The notes beneath the pieces were generated by a model. That model ran no database searches and had not been told where the DNA came from. It saw nothing but the letters and a program-made list of their open reading frames with translations. A DNA stretch of 64,000 nt from Dehalococcoidia bacterium (GTDB lineage Bacteria > Chloroflexota > Dehalococcoidia > UBA3495): contig JASMCQ010000071.1 in NCBI GenBank assembly GCA_030753265.1, positions 12,791 through 76,790 of the forward strand. The letters are read 5' to 3'. This document shows, piece after piece, positions 56,909-64,000 of the stretch. Within the stretch, counting starts at the first letter, position 1, and the number at the start of each line of letters is the position of its first letter. The position numbers were made by a program, and so were the translations under genes.

Positions 56909-57487
56909 ATGCCCCGCAGAGTTGGCGAGGTGGTGGCTACCGCGTCCACATCCTTTGTTGCCCAGTGTTATCGGCTAGACGGCGCGCCGCCTCAGGGAAG
57001 CTTCGTCCGGACCGGCTCCTCCTGGGTCTACGGGGTTGTCTGCCGGGTTAGCACCGAGCCTCTGGACCCCAGCCGCCCGGTGCTGGCCCGGGGGGAGAGC
57101 GCCTCCTCCGAGGAGGAGGTGTTTCGCGACAATCCTCAGCTGGCCAGGCTGCTGACCACCCGGTTCGACGCACTCATCGCCGGACACCGGACGGGGGATG
57201 AGTGCCGGCATTTCCTGCCGCCCCTGCCGCCTCCGGTCCACTCATTCGTCTACGCCTGCTCCCCCGCCGAAACGGCCCAGTTCACCAACCGGCTGGATTT
57301 CATCCACTTGCTGCTCAACTCCGGAATACCCGTCGTCGACGAGGTCGTCGGGGCTTGTTTGCGGGCCGCCGCTGGGGCCCAGCCGGACGGGGCAGGGTTC
57401 CTGGTCCGTGCCGGCAGGGCTTTGGCCTCCGAGTTGGCGGGCGACGTTCCCAGACTGAACTCGATTTTGCGGAGGGTGGCGCCGTGA
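56909..57487 (+). CDS. HAS-barrel protein, partner of HerA
   Basis: This protein of about 192 residues has an N-terminal HAS-barrel-like domain (GEVVATASTSFVAQCYRLD, then SWVYGVVCRV) and a helical C-terminal half. It overlaps the HerA-like ATPase gene by 4 nt (GTGA), so the products probably form a complex. The nuclease NurA, usual partner of archaeal HerA, is not present, and no nuclease motif is seen in this protein. The start is uncertain; ATG 56909 has GGCGGA before it. Confidence 0.65.
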   Translation: MPRRVGEVVATASTSFVAQCYRLDGAPPQGSFVRTGSSWVYGVVCRVSTEPLDPSRPVLARGESASSEEEVFRDNPQLARLLTTRFDALIAGHRTGDECRHFLPPLPPPVHSFVYACSPAETAQFTNRLDFIHLLLNSGIPVVDEVVGACLRAAAGAQPDGAGFLVRAGRALASELAGDVPRLNSILRRVAP

Positions 57488-59139
57488 CCGGCGGCTCCCA
57501 GGGCAGGTTTCTGGGGGTGGTGGTGGATGGGTCCCTGGCCCACGGTGTCGAGGTCCGGCTGGACGCGGGCACCTCGGTCGAGGAGGTCAAGGCCGGCGCC
57601 TTCGTCACCATTCAGGGGAGCGGCCATCGATTTTTCGGCGTGGTCACCGACATCGCCCTGGGCAGCACCGATCCCCGGCTGAAACACGCGCCGCCCGGCA
57701 TGGACGACCCATTCATCACCCAGGTGTTGCAGGGCACCGTGGCCTATGGCACGGTATCCGTCCTGCCCAACCTGGTCATGCCGGTAGCCCTGGGCGACGC
57801 CGTGGAGACCCCGGTGGCGGCCAAGACCATCCCTCCCCACTTCGCCCGGACCCACGCGGCCTCGGAGCGGGACGTGGCCGCGGTTTTCGGCAACGAGGAC
57901 GAGCGCCACTTCTGGATCGGGAACCCCCTGGATATGGAAGCCAAGGTCTGCCTGGACTTGGACGAGTTGGTGAAGCGGTCCATCGGTGTGTTCGGCAAGA
58001 GCGGAACCGGCAAGACGTTCCTGACCCGGTTGCTCCTGGTCGGCATACTGCAGGGGGGCCAGGCCTCTTCCCTCATATTCGACATGCACAGCGAGTACGG
58101 CTGGGGCGCCCACGATTCCGACGGCAAGAGGTTCGCCAAGGGCCTGAAGCAATTGTTCCCGTCCCGGGTGTCGACCTTCACCCTGGACGAGGAGAGTTCC
58201 CGGCGGCGCGGCTCTTCAACCGACGACGTGGTCAGGATCGGCTATGGAGACATCGAGCCGGAGGATGTGGAGATGCTGCGGGAGACCCTGAACATGTCGG
58301 AGGTGGCTGCCTCCGCCGCTTTCAACTTGCAGCAGAAATTCGGCCAGCGGCATTGGATGAGCCAGTTCCTGAACATGGAAGGACGGGATGCGATCTTCGA
58401 TCTGGCGGCTCAAATCCAGGTGCAGCCCCATGCCCTCGGTGCGCTGTACAACCGGCTGACCCGGCTCAAGCGGTTCGAGTTCCTGGCGGAAAAATCCGAG
58501 CGCAACGCGGCGGACCGAATCATCGAGCACCTGGAGCGCGGCCAGCACGTGGTCTTGGAGTTCGGGCGGTACGGCCGCAACCTGACCGCCTACATGCTGG
58601 TCACGAACCTGCTGTCCCGGCGTATCCACGGCCGGTACGTGGAGCGGAAGGAGCAGGCGGAAGGCGGGCAGGGCCGCGATCCCAGGCCCCTGGTCATCGT
58701 CATCGAGGAGGCCCACAAGTTCCTCAGCCCGGCCATCGCGCCCCAGACCATCTTCGGGACCATCGCCCGGGAGATGAGGAAGTACAATGTAACCCTGATG
58801 GTCATCGACCAGCGGCCCAGCGGCATCGACTCAGAGGTCATGAGCCAGTTGGGGACCCGGCTGACCTGCCTGCTGGACAACGAGCGTGACATCGAGGCGG
58901 TGCTGTCGGGGACACCCGGCGGCCGCCAGCTAAGGGGAGTGCTGGCCCGGCTGGAGTCCAAACAGCAGGCGCTGATCTTCGGCCATGCATTACCCATGCC
59001 GGTGGTCATCCATACCAGGGAGTACGGCTCTCTGGAGTCCTACGCCCAACTGGTCAAACGAGCGCCGGGACGCCAGCCCCATCAAGGGACGGAAACCCCA
59101 GAGGAGCGGCTGGAGCGGGAGATAGCCGAGCTGTTCTGA
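57484..59139 (+). CDS. HerA-like DNA-translocating ATPase
   Basis: This 551-residue ATPase of the HerA/FtsK superfamily has an N-terminal HAS barrel (about 8-110), Walker A GKSGTGKT (171-178), Walker B with IVIEEAHKFL, and the arginine-finger region TIAREMRKYNVTLMVIDQRP. It likely forms a hexamer that pumps double-stranded DNA, in end resection or defence. GTG 57484 has GGAGG 8 nt upstream; a longer frame exists but is antisense-like in composition. It is paired with the HAS-barrel protein rather than NurA. Confidence 0.88.
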   Translation: MTGGSQGRFLGVVVDGSLAHGVEVRLDAGTSVEEVKAGAFVTIQGSGHRFFGVVTDIALGSTDPRLKHAPPGMDDPFITQVLQGTVAYGTVSVLPNLVMPVALGDAVETPVAAKTIPPHFARTHAASERDVAAVFGNEDERHFWIGNPLDMEAKVCLDLDELVKRSIGVFGKSGTGKTFLTRLLLVGILQGGQASSLIFDMHSEYGWGAHDSDGKRFAKGLKQLFPSRVSTFTLDEESSRRRGSSTDDVVRIGYGDIEPEDVEMLRETLNMSEVAASAAFNLQQKFGQRHWMSQFLNMEGRDAIFDLAAQIQVQPHALGALYNRLTRLKRFEFLAEKSERNAADRIIEHLERGQHVVLEFGRYGRNLTAYMLVTNLLSRRIHGRYVERKEQAEGGQGRDPRPLVIVIEEAHKFLSPAIAPQTIFGTIAREMRKYNVTLMVIDQRPSGIDSEVMSQLGTRLTCLLDNERDIEAVLSGTPGGRQLRGVLARLESKQQALIFGHALPMPVVIHTREYGSLESYAQLVKRAPGRQPHQGTETPEERLEREIAELF

Positions 59140-59520
59140 GCTACGGCAGGTCCCCACCGCCGACCATTCCTTCCTGCCCCTCCGCCTCCGAAACCCACCG
59201 GCCCATCCACGACTTCTCAATCCCTGCGACGAGCCAATACCTCTCAGTCCCCCTTTGGTAAAGGGGGATTAGGGGGATTTCGACCCGCCAATGCCCCAGA
59301 TAGGCTCCGATCCTCGCCCTCGTGATAGCCCAGCGGCTCCGATTTTGACATCTCACGGCGCATGGCTATAATTGCGTGGTGCGCCAAGGGCTTCGTTCGG
59401 CGAGTTCCCGGTAGGTCTGGCCTGTTTGAGAAAAAGTTCTGAGGAGGACGGGCCGGGACCCGCTCCAACGCCACTGGTGAACGAAGCAATGGGCCGCAGA
59501 AATAAAACAAGAGGTGTGGA
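59140..59520. other. 380-base intergenic region with a palindromic repeat
   Basis: No gene is supported. About 59250-59275 carries CCCCCTTTGGTAAAGGGGG, a short palindrome widespread in bacterial genomes as part of dispersed elements. GAGGTG before 59521 is the ribosome-binding site of the next gene. Confidence 0.5.
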
Positions 59521-60492
59521 ATGGCCACGACTAAAATTGCTCTCCTGGCGGTAGCCAAGAAGCGGGCGGAGTACATCATAAGCCAGGCGCCACCGGGCTG
59601 GGAAGTGACCTTCGTGGACAATAGAATGTCCGTCGAGGAGAAAATCCCACTGTGCAAGGACGCCAACGCAATCATCGTCTTCCCCACCGACGTATCGGTG
59701 GACCTGCTCAAGCATTGCCCCAACGTGAAGCTGATACAGACCCTAAGCGCCGGGTACGACCGGCTGGACATGGAGGCCATCGGCGAGATGGGTGTCCCCG
59801 TGGCCAACAACGGCGGCGCCAACGCCATCGCCGTGTCCGAGCACACCATCGGCCTGATGATCTCCGTGGGCAAACGGCTGATGACCCAGTGGGACACGGC
59901 AACACACCGGAAGAAGTGGCGGGACAGCCTGGAGCCGCTGGAGTTGTCCGAGATTACCGACAAGACGGTGGGTATCATCGGCCTGGGCCGCATCGGAAAG
60001 AACGTGGCCAAACGGCTGACGGGCTTCGACACCCGGACCATCTATTACGATGTCGTGGAGATCCCCGAGGACGTGCAAAAGGACCTCAAGGCCGAGCCCG
60101 TCTCCCTTGACTACCTGCTGCGGGAGTCGGACATCGTCACGCTTCACGTCCCCCTGAGCCGCCAGACCCGGGCCATGATCTCCGACCATGAGTTGGAGAT
60201 CATGAAGCCGAGCGCGCTGTTGATCAACGCCTGCCGCGGCCCCGTAGTGGACGAAAAGGCCCTATACCGGGCGCTGACCAGCGGGCAAATCTTCGCGGCC
60301 GGCCTTGACGTGCTCGAAAAGGAGCCCACCCCCGAGGACAACCCGTTGTTCGGCTTGGACAACGTGGTGATTACCCCTCACATGGCGGGCAGCAGCGAGG
60401 AGACCAACGAGCGGGCATCCGCCTTCGCCTACGCCAACATCGGCCGCGCAATTGCGGGCGAGGAGTTGGAATCGCTGGTGTTCCCCGAGTAG
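59521..60492 (+). CDS. D-2-hydroxyacid dehydrogenase
   Basis: This 323-residue NAD-dependent dehydrogenase has the cofactor motif GLGRIG (154-159) with Asp in the following strand (YYDVVEI), and the catalytic Arg239 (NACRGPVVD), Glu near 266-268 (DVLEKEP) and His287 (ITPHMAG). Members reduce 2-keto acids (glyoxylate, hydroxypyruvate, phosphonoacetaldehyde-type acids). Neighbouring genes do not fix the substrate. Complete, with GAGGTG 5 nt before the ATG. Confidence 0.92.
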   Translation: MATTKIALLAVAKKRAEYIISQAPPGWEVTFVDNRMSVEEKIPLCKDANAIIVFPTDVSVDLLKHCPNVKLIQTLSAGYDRLDMEAIGEMGVPVANNGGANAIAVSEHTIGLMISVGKRLMTQWDTATHRKKWRDSLEPLELSEITDKTVGIIGLGRIGKNVAKRLTGFDTRTIYYDVVEIPEDVQKDLKAEPVSLDYLLRESDIVTLHVPLSRQTRAMISDHELEIMKPSALLINACRGPVVDEKALYRALTSGQIFAAGLDVLEKEPTPEDNPLFGLDNVVITPHMAGSSEETNERASAFAYANIGRAIAGEELESLVFPE

Positions 60493-60560
60493 AGGGAAAC
60501 TGAGAACGGTGGGGTCGGCGTCTCACGGAACCATGTCTCGTTGAAGGCCGCCTCCCGTCC

Positions 60561-61679
60561 CTATCCCCCGATGACCTCCGTCGCCCGCTGGGTGGCGGAC
60601 CAGGGAGACAGCCAGGAGGAGTGGCTTCCATCCCCTCCGGCCACCACCACCAGGTAGTGGTCAGGCGTAGCCGCCAGCGGCACCAGGAAGCCCTCGTCCT
60701 GGTCCTCGAACTCATCCGGCCAGGACCGGCCCCCAAAGTGGTACCGGTTCCTCAACCGGCCCGCGGGTATCCGGACGTGCTCGAAGAGATGGTTGATTAC
60801 GTCGGCCCTGCTGAACCCGGAGGCGGCGATTTGCGCGGCGTGCTCCGGCCCCAGCACCACGACGGTGGTGGGTTGCCGCGCCTGAAAGTAGTAGCCGGAT
60901 ATGCCGCCGGCGGTCATCGAGCCGACCAGGGTCTCTAGCACGCCCTCGCCGGTTTCCACGGTCCCTTCCACCATGGTATGGATGCCCCTGGCGGCCACCA
61001 CGGTGACGGTGCTGACCTCGGGCGGATAGCCCATTGCCACGTGTAGCGGCTCCCAGGGGTTGCGCTCCTGGTTCTCGGTGAAGCACATGGTGTACTTGCC
61101 AGGCCAGCCGTGGGTAGACTTCTCCATTGTTTCGGCGGTGGCCCCTCCGAGGTTTCGCATGGTCAGGCGAAGGGCCCGGCCGATGGTGGCGTTGGCCCGG
61201 TGGCCCGAGCCGAAGACGGCGGTGCCGCCGTGGATCCCCAGCTTCTGGGCAATGGGGCCGCTGACGATCACCGCCGGGGCCGCTCCCCCGGTAGTGGTGG
61301 TGATGGACCCCGCGTTGAACTGGGGCTGGAGCACGGCTTTCACCGCAGCCAGCACCACCGGGAAGTAGTCGGGCTTGCTGCCGGCCATCACGGCGTTGAT
61401 GGCCACCTTCTCCACGGTGACCATGCCGTTCAGCGGCGGTATCCGGCCCAGCACCTGCTTTCCGGGCAGCGGGCACGCCTCCAGCATTTCCAGCACCAGG
61501 TCCTCGGTGGGTGGAATGACCGGCAGACCATCGGTCCAGCCTTTGTCGTAGAAGTAGTCGTTGATCTGGCTGACCGAGCCCTCCACCTGCAAGCGGGTGG
61601 ACTCCTGGCCCAACTCCGGCGCACCGGGATTCCCGTCGACGCTCCGAGGGCCCTGGGAGCGGCTGGAAGAGCTAGCCAT
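60561..61679 (-). CDS. Conserved protein encoded with the UGSC selenoprotein
   Basis: This 372-residue protein has a Ser/Gln-rich start followed by a conserved domain: INDYFYDKGWTDGLPVIPPT, GRIPPLNGMVTVEKVAINAV, the TTTTGGAAPAVIVSGP segment and GSGHRANATIGRALRLTMRN. I do not know its activity. Proteins with the WTDGLPV-x-PPT motif accompany UGSC genes in environmental genomes as far as I recall. Its ATG overlaps the UGSC stop by 8 nt (ATGGCTAG), so the two are translated together and should act in one process. Confidence 0.75.
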   Translation of the reverse strand: MASSSSRSQGPRSVDGNPGAPELGQESTRLQVEGSVSQINDYFYDKGWTDGLPVIPPTEDLVLEMLEACPLPGKQVLGRIPPLNGMVTVEKVAINAVMAGSKPDYFPVVLAAVKAVLQPQFNAGSITTTTGGAAPAVIVSGPIAQKLGIHGGTAVFGSGHRANATIGRALRLTMRNLGGATAETMEKSTHGWPGKYTMCFTENQERNPWEPLHVAMGYPPEVSTVTVVAARGIHTMVEGTVETGEGVLETLVGSMTAGGISGYYFQARQPTTVVVLGPEHAAQIAASGFSRADVINHLFEHVRIPAGRLRNRYHFGGRSWPDEFEDQDEGFLVPLAATPDHYLVVVAGGDGSHSSWLSPWSATQRATEVIGG

Positions 61680-62232
61680 TCTGGCGCTCCCAGGCTGGCA
61701 GTAGCAGGCTCTCGGTGATGCCCTCGATGCTGGTCTCGGCGATCTCCAGCATCTGGTCCGGTCTCATGCTGCCGGGAGTGCAGTTTAGCACCGCCACCGG
61801 GTGTTCCGGTAGGCCGAGGGCCCGGCCACGGAGTTCCGCTGCCTTGCTGAACACCTTGGTGATAACCGTAACCGCGGGCTTGCTTCGCTTTTCCGTTTCA
61901 ATTCCGTCGTGGAGACCCCACGTTATGCAGGACCCTCAAAAAGCGATGGCGTGGATGATGGCGTCGCAGCTGGACGACATCTCATCCAATACCTCAGGGG
62001 GAGTGGGCAAACTCTGGCTGGCCTTTCGGTAGGTGACCAGCTTGGCCACACCGTAATCCTCCTGGAGCAGGCGGCCCAGCTCCATCAGGTAGGCGTCGAC
62101 GTTCCGTTTCCGGTTGTCGATCAGGCCTATGGTCGAGCCTCGAAGCCCGGATAAGCGCGGCGCCAAACTGAGCTGCCGGGGTGCGCCTTCCGCCGCCGGG
62201 TGGAGTACCGTGGTCAGTTGTGTCGCCACCAT
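61672..62232 (-). CDS. UGSC-family selenoprotein
   Basis: The frame runs from ATG 62232 to TAG 61672 (186 residues) with TGA at 61938-61936 as residue 99, inside the motif F-U-G-S-C-I-T-W. Family features are intact on both sides: STIGLIDNRKRNVDAYLMEL before and KRSKPAVTVITKVFSKAAEL after, plus VLNCTPGSMRPDQM near the end. U-G-S-C is the signature of the UGSC family of thioredoxin-like or redox proteins in which Sec alternates with Cys. AAAGGAGTGAGG lies 4 nt before the ATG. A hairpin starts 13 nt after the UGA. The function is not established; a redox reaction with the neighbour encoded next is likely. Confidence 0.9.
61908..61922 (-). promoter_or_regulatory. SECIS-like hairpin of the UGSC gene
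   Basis: On the minus strand CGTGG, loop GGTCT and CCACG. The loop starts 18 nt after the UGA. The loop GGUCU equals the SelB-contacting loop I recall from the E. coli fdhF SECIS. Confidence 0.7.
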
Positions 62233-62512
62233 CGTGCCTCACTCCTTTCTGGCCGTGGTCCGGCCATAGAAGGATTTGGTTTCCTGCCTTCGAGAGGCGA
62301 GTGTACCAACTGGGTAAGATGGGCGTCAATGGCGCCCAACCACTGGTATCGCGACTGGGGGCAACGGTGCGGGGGACACCGCGCGGCGTCAGGCTGCTCT
62401 GCATGGGGACCGCGCCCAGCCTGAGGTTTTTCCTGAGGTTCTTTAGGAGGGGTTCCCCTGACGCTTCGCCAAGAACTCCCCACGACACTTGAGAGGATAT
62501 TCAACCCCATTG

Positions 62513-63793
62513 CTACGCCGGATCGGTTGTGGCAGGAAGCGGCTCAGGGGCGGCATCTTCTTGTGGGAGCTTTCCAAAGAGGTCCATCTGGCCCGTGGCG
62601 GCTTCCGCCGGCGGCGGGGTTTGCGCCGGCGGCTGCGTGACCGCGACCGGCAACTCGCCCTGGTCAACCAGGGGCCGGAAATGTTTGCTCAAGATCAACC
62701 CGCGGCCCTGGTACGATGATCCTCTCGACGTGCCGTACATCTTCTTGGGGGTCTCCAACATTCTCTCGAACGTGAGGGTGCAGATGGTCTGGCCGTGCTC
62801 GATCATGAACGGGACATCGTGGGCCCGGACTTCCATCACCGGTTGGACCCCGCGGGTGGCGCCGGTACCCACGAGTCCAAAGCCCGGGTCAAAGAAGCCC
62901 GCATAGTGGGTTCTCAATTCGCCGCTTGAAGGATCGATGGCAGTGAGTTCGGCCGCGTACTGGGGAGGAATGTTGATCCCTTCGGCGGAGGTTAGCAGGT
63001 AGAACTCTTCAGGCTCCAGTATCAAGCTACGAGTCGCGTCGGTGTGCACCGGCTCCCAATATTCACCGTGGTCATAATAGTGTTCCTGAGACAGATCCAG
63101 CAGGCTGCTGTTCTTCTTGGCCCGGTAACCGATGACGCCGTTGTGTCCCACAAGGTCCACGCCAAGGCTGACGGTGTTATCCATTCTCGGTTCACGGGGT
63201 TCCCCGGCGTGATCCGCATGGTGGAACAGAATGGGGTCCATGCGGTGCTTCCCAAGCAGCTCCCCACTTTCGCAGGCTGAATCGCCTTTGAATAACCGCA
63301 ACTGATTCAGCGACAATTCCGACCGAACCTTGATGGTAAAGGACCGCGACACGACCTCCAGATACAGCCGCCCGCTGTACCCCTCGGCGATGTCATCAAA
63401 CCTATGGCTTCGGTCGGTAATCACGCGGGTGAATATGTCCAGCCGGCCCGTGGAGCTTTTGGGGTTGGCTTTGGCTCGAATCCCCTTCGGAAGATTCAGT
63501 TCTTCGAGGAGAGGAATGAGGTACGGGCGGTTCTTCTCCAGAATGGCCCCATCGCGCAAGTCCAATGTTCCCATTTCGAGGCCGGGGAGCTTGTCTTCCA
63601 CGCTCGTATCCGGGAGAAAACTACAACGCAAACGGTGTGCCGTCTCGCCCAACCTGAGGTCGAGGCTCGCCGGTTGGAAATTCGTGTCGGGGATCTTGAA
63701 GCGCTCCGTATAGATCCAATCAGCGCCGACGGCTTGTCTAAGCAGCCGGTCGGACAATATCCCATCACGGGGGATCTTGTTTGTCTGGGCCAT
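62513..63793 (-). CDS. dcd: Two-domain 2'-deoxycytidine 5'-triphosphate deaminase
   Basis: This 426-residue protein is the double-length form of dCTP deaminase: an N-terminal domain (8-200) with PASLDLRLGETAHRLR and NPKSSTGRLDIFTRVI, and a C-terminal domain (205-380) with EFYLLTSAEGINIP and HYAGFFDPGFGLVG. It ends in a Pro/Gln/Ala-rich tail. It deaminates dCTP to dUTP for dTTP synthesis. I know this fused form mainly from alphaproteobacteria, so its presence here may reflect transfer. TTGAGG lies 5 nt before ATG 63793. Confidence 0.88.
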   Translation of the reverse strand: MAQTNKIPRDGILSDRLLRQAVGADWIYTERFKIPDTNFQPASLDLRLGETAHRLRCSFLPDTSVEDKLPGLEMGTLDLRDGAILEKNRPYLIPLLEELNLPKGIRAKANPKSSTGRLDIFTRVITDRSHRFDDIAEGYSGRLYLEVVSRSFTIKVRSELSLNQLRLFKGDSACESGELLGKHRMDPILFHHADHAGEPREPRMDNTVSLGVDLVGHNGVIGYRAKKNSSLLDLSQEHYYDHGEYWEPVHTDATRSLILEPEEFYLLTSAEGINIPPQYAAELTAIDPSSGELRTHYAGFFDPGFGLVGTGATRGVQPVMEVRAHDVPFMIEHGQTICTLTFERMLETPKKMYGTSRGSSYQGRGLILSKHFRPLVDQGELPVAVTQPPAQTPPPAEAATGQMDLFGKLPQEDAAPEPLPATTDPA

Positions 63794-63956
63794 AAGCGCC
63801 TCAATTGGACTGTGGTCTGCCAGGGTGGATAATGCGCGGCCCGAAGGTCGCGCGGCACCACCGGCTCTCTGATATTCAGAAGGTCTTCTGCCATAGGGCT
63901 AATCGGGCCCCGAGGATGGTGACGGCACAAGGGGCAATAACAAGAGGGGCCGTAGA

Positions 63957-63989
63957 ATGAAAAGACCCCGTCGCCGCAGGGCAAACGGG
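63957..63989 (-). terminator. Possible intrinsic terminator of a gene beyond the right edge
   Basis: On the minus strand CCCGT-tt-GCC, loop CTGC, GGC-g-ACGGG is followed by GTCTTTTCATT. It would end a minus-strand transcript that enters from beyond 64000. Confidence 0.5.
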
Positions 63990-64000
63990 TTCTCTTGGTC

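Noticed and set aside
57202..57483. N-terminal extension of the HerA frame
   Set aside because: It overlaps the HAS-barrel gene in another frame and has a low-complexity, Arg-rich composition; GTG 57484 has a good ribosome-binding site.

Overview
The window looks like a GC-rich bacterial chromosome segment, most probably a Chloroflexota of the SAR202/Dehalococcoidia type. This is inferred from gene content and order: an F420-type luciferase-like monooxygenase, several SDRs, paired CoA-transferases, thiolase-like plus DUF35 pairs, a RecG with an N-terminal extension, a FakA/DegV pair, and the rplU-rpmA-rpmE-DUF1385 and rpsP-khpA-rimM runs. No rRNA, tRNA, CRISPR array or insertion sequence was recognised. 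TGA is an ordinary stop in many genes here (ruvA, uvrB, both CoA-transferase genes).

Layout. 1-1.4 kb: tail of an unrecognised gene and a nitronate-monooxygenase-like flavoprotein. 1.8-9.7 kb: a cluster of three envelope proteins built from one tandem two-cysteine repeat (a lipoprotein, a secreted poly-Ser protein with a frameshift, and a membrane-anchored protein with an amber codon and a frameshift), an alcohol dehydrogenase and a PH-domain membrane protein. 9.9-13.7 kb: a minus-strand pantothenate operon (P1 peptidase, DUF2520, panB, panC) behind a strong promoter and a structured leader with a terminator. 14-20 kb: MFS transporter, VOC protein, three SDRs, LLM oxidoreductase, an orphan GatC/AtzG-like protein. 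20-27.7 kb: etfAB, htpX, a membrane protein, a cyclase-family protein and fmt. 28-35 kb: translation and repair genes (rpsP, khpA, rimM, yebC, ruvC, ruvA, uvrB), preceded by a probable free-standing RNA and interrupted by a toxin-antitoxin pair wedged against uvrB. 34.8-39.6 kb: a split D-glutamate cyclase, a Rieske dioxygenase alpha/beta pair and a response regulator. 39.6-47.2 kb: recG, degV, fakA, rplU, rpmA, rpmE, DUF1385. 47-64 kb: acyl-CoA type metabolism (two thiolase-like/DUF35 pairs, paired CoA-transferases), a cysteine-less radical-SAM-like protein, HerA with a HAS-barrel partner, a 2-hydroxyacid dehydrogenase, a UGSC selenoprotein with its neighbour, and a two-domain dCTP deaminase.

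Main discoveries. (1) A UGSC-family selenoprotein (61672-62232) whose UGA is followed by a short hairpin with loop GGUCU. (2) A thiolase-like gene (54125-55306) with two in-frame UGAs, one at the Cys of the HDCF-type motif and one at the CxG-type loop. Each is followed by a hairpin whose loop starts 17-18 nt downstream, the same geometry as in the UGSC gene. It is a candidate new double selenoprotein paired with a DUF35 protein. (3) An unrecognised di-cysteine repeat family spread over three neighbouring genes, two of them interrupted. (4) A duplicated uvrB 5' end flanking a toxin-antitoxin insertion, a structured leader on the pan operon, and a small-ORF-containing RNA upstream of rpsP.
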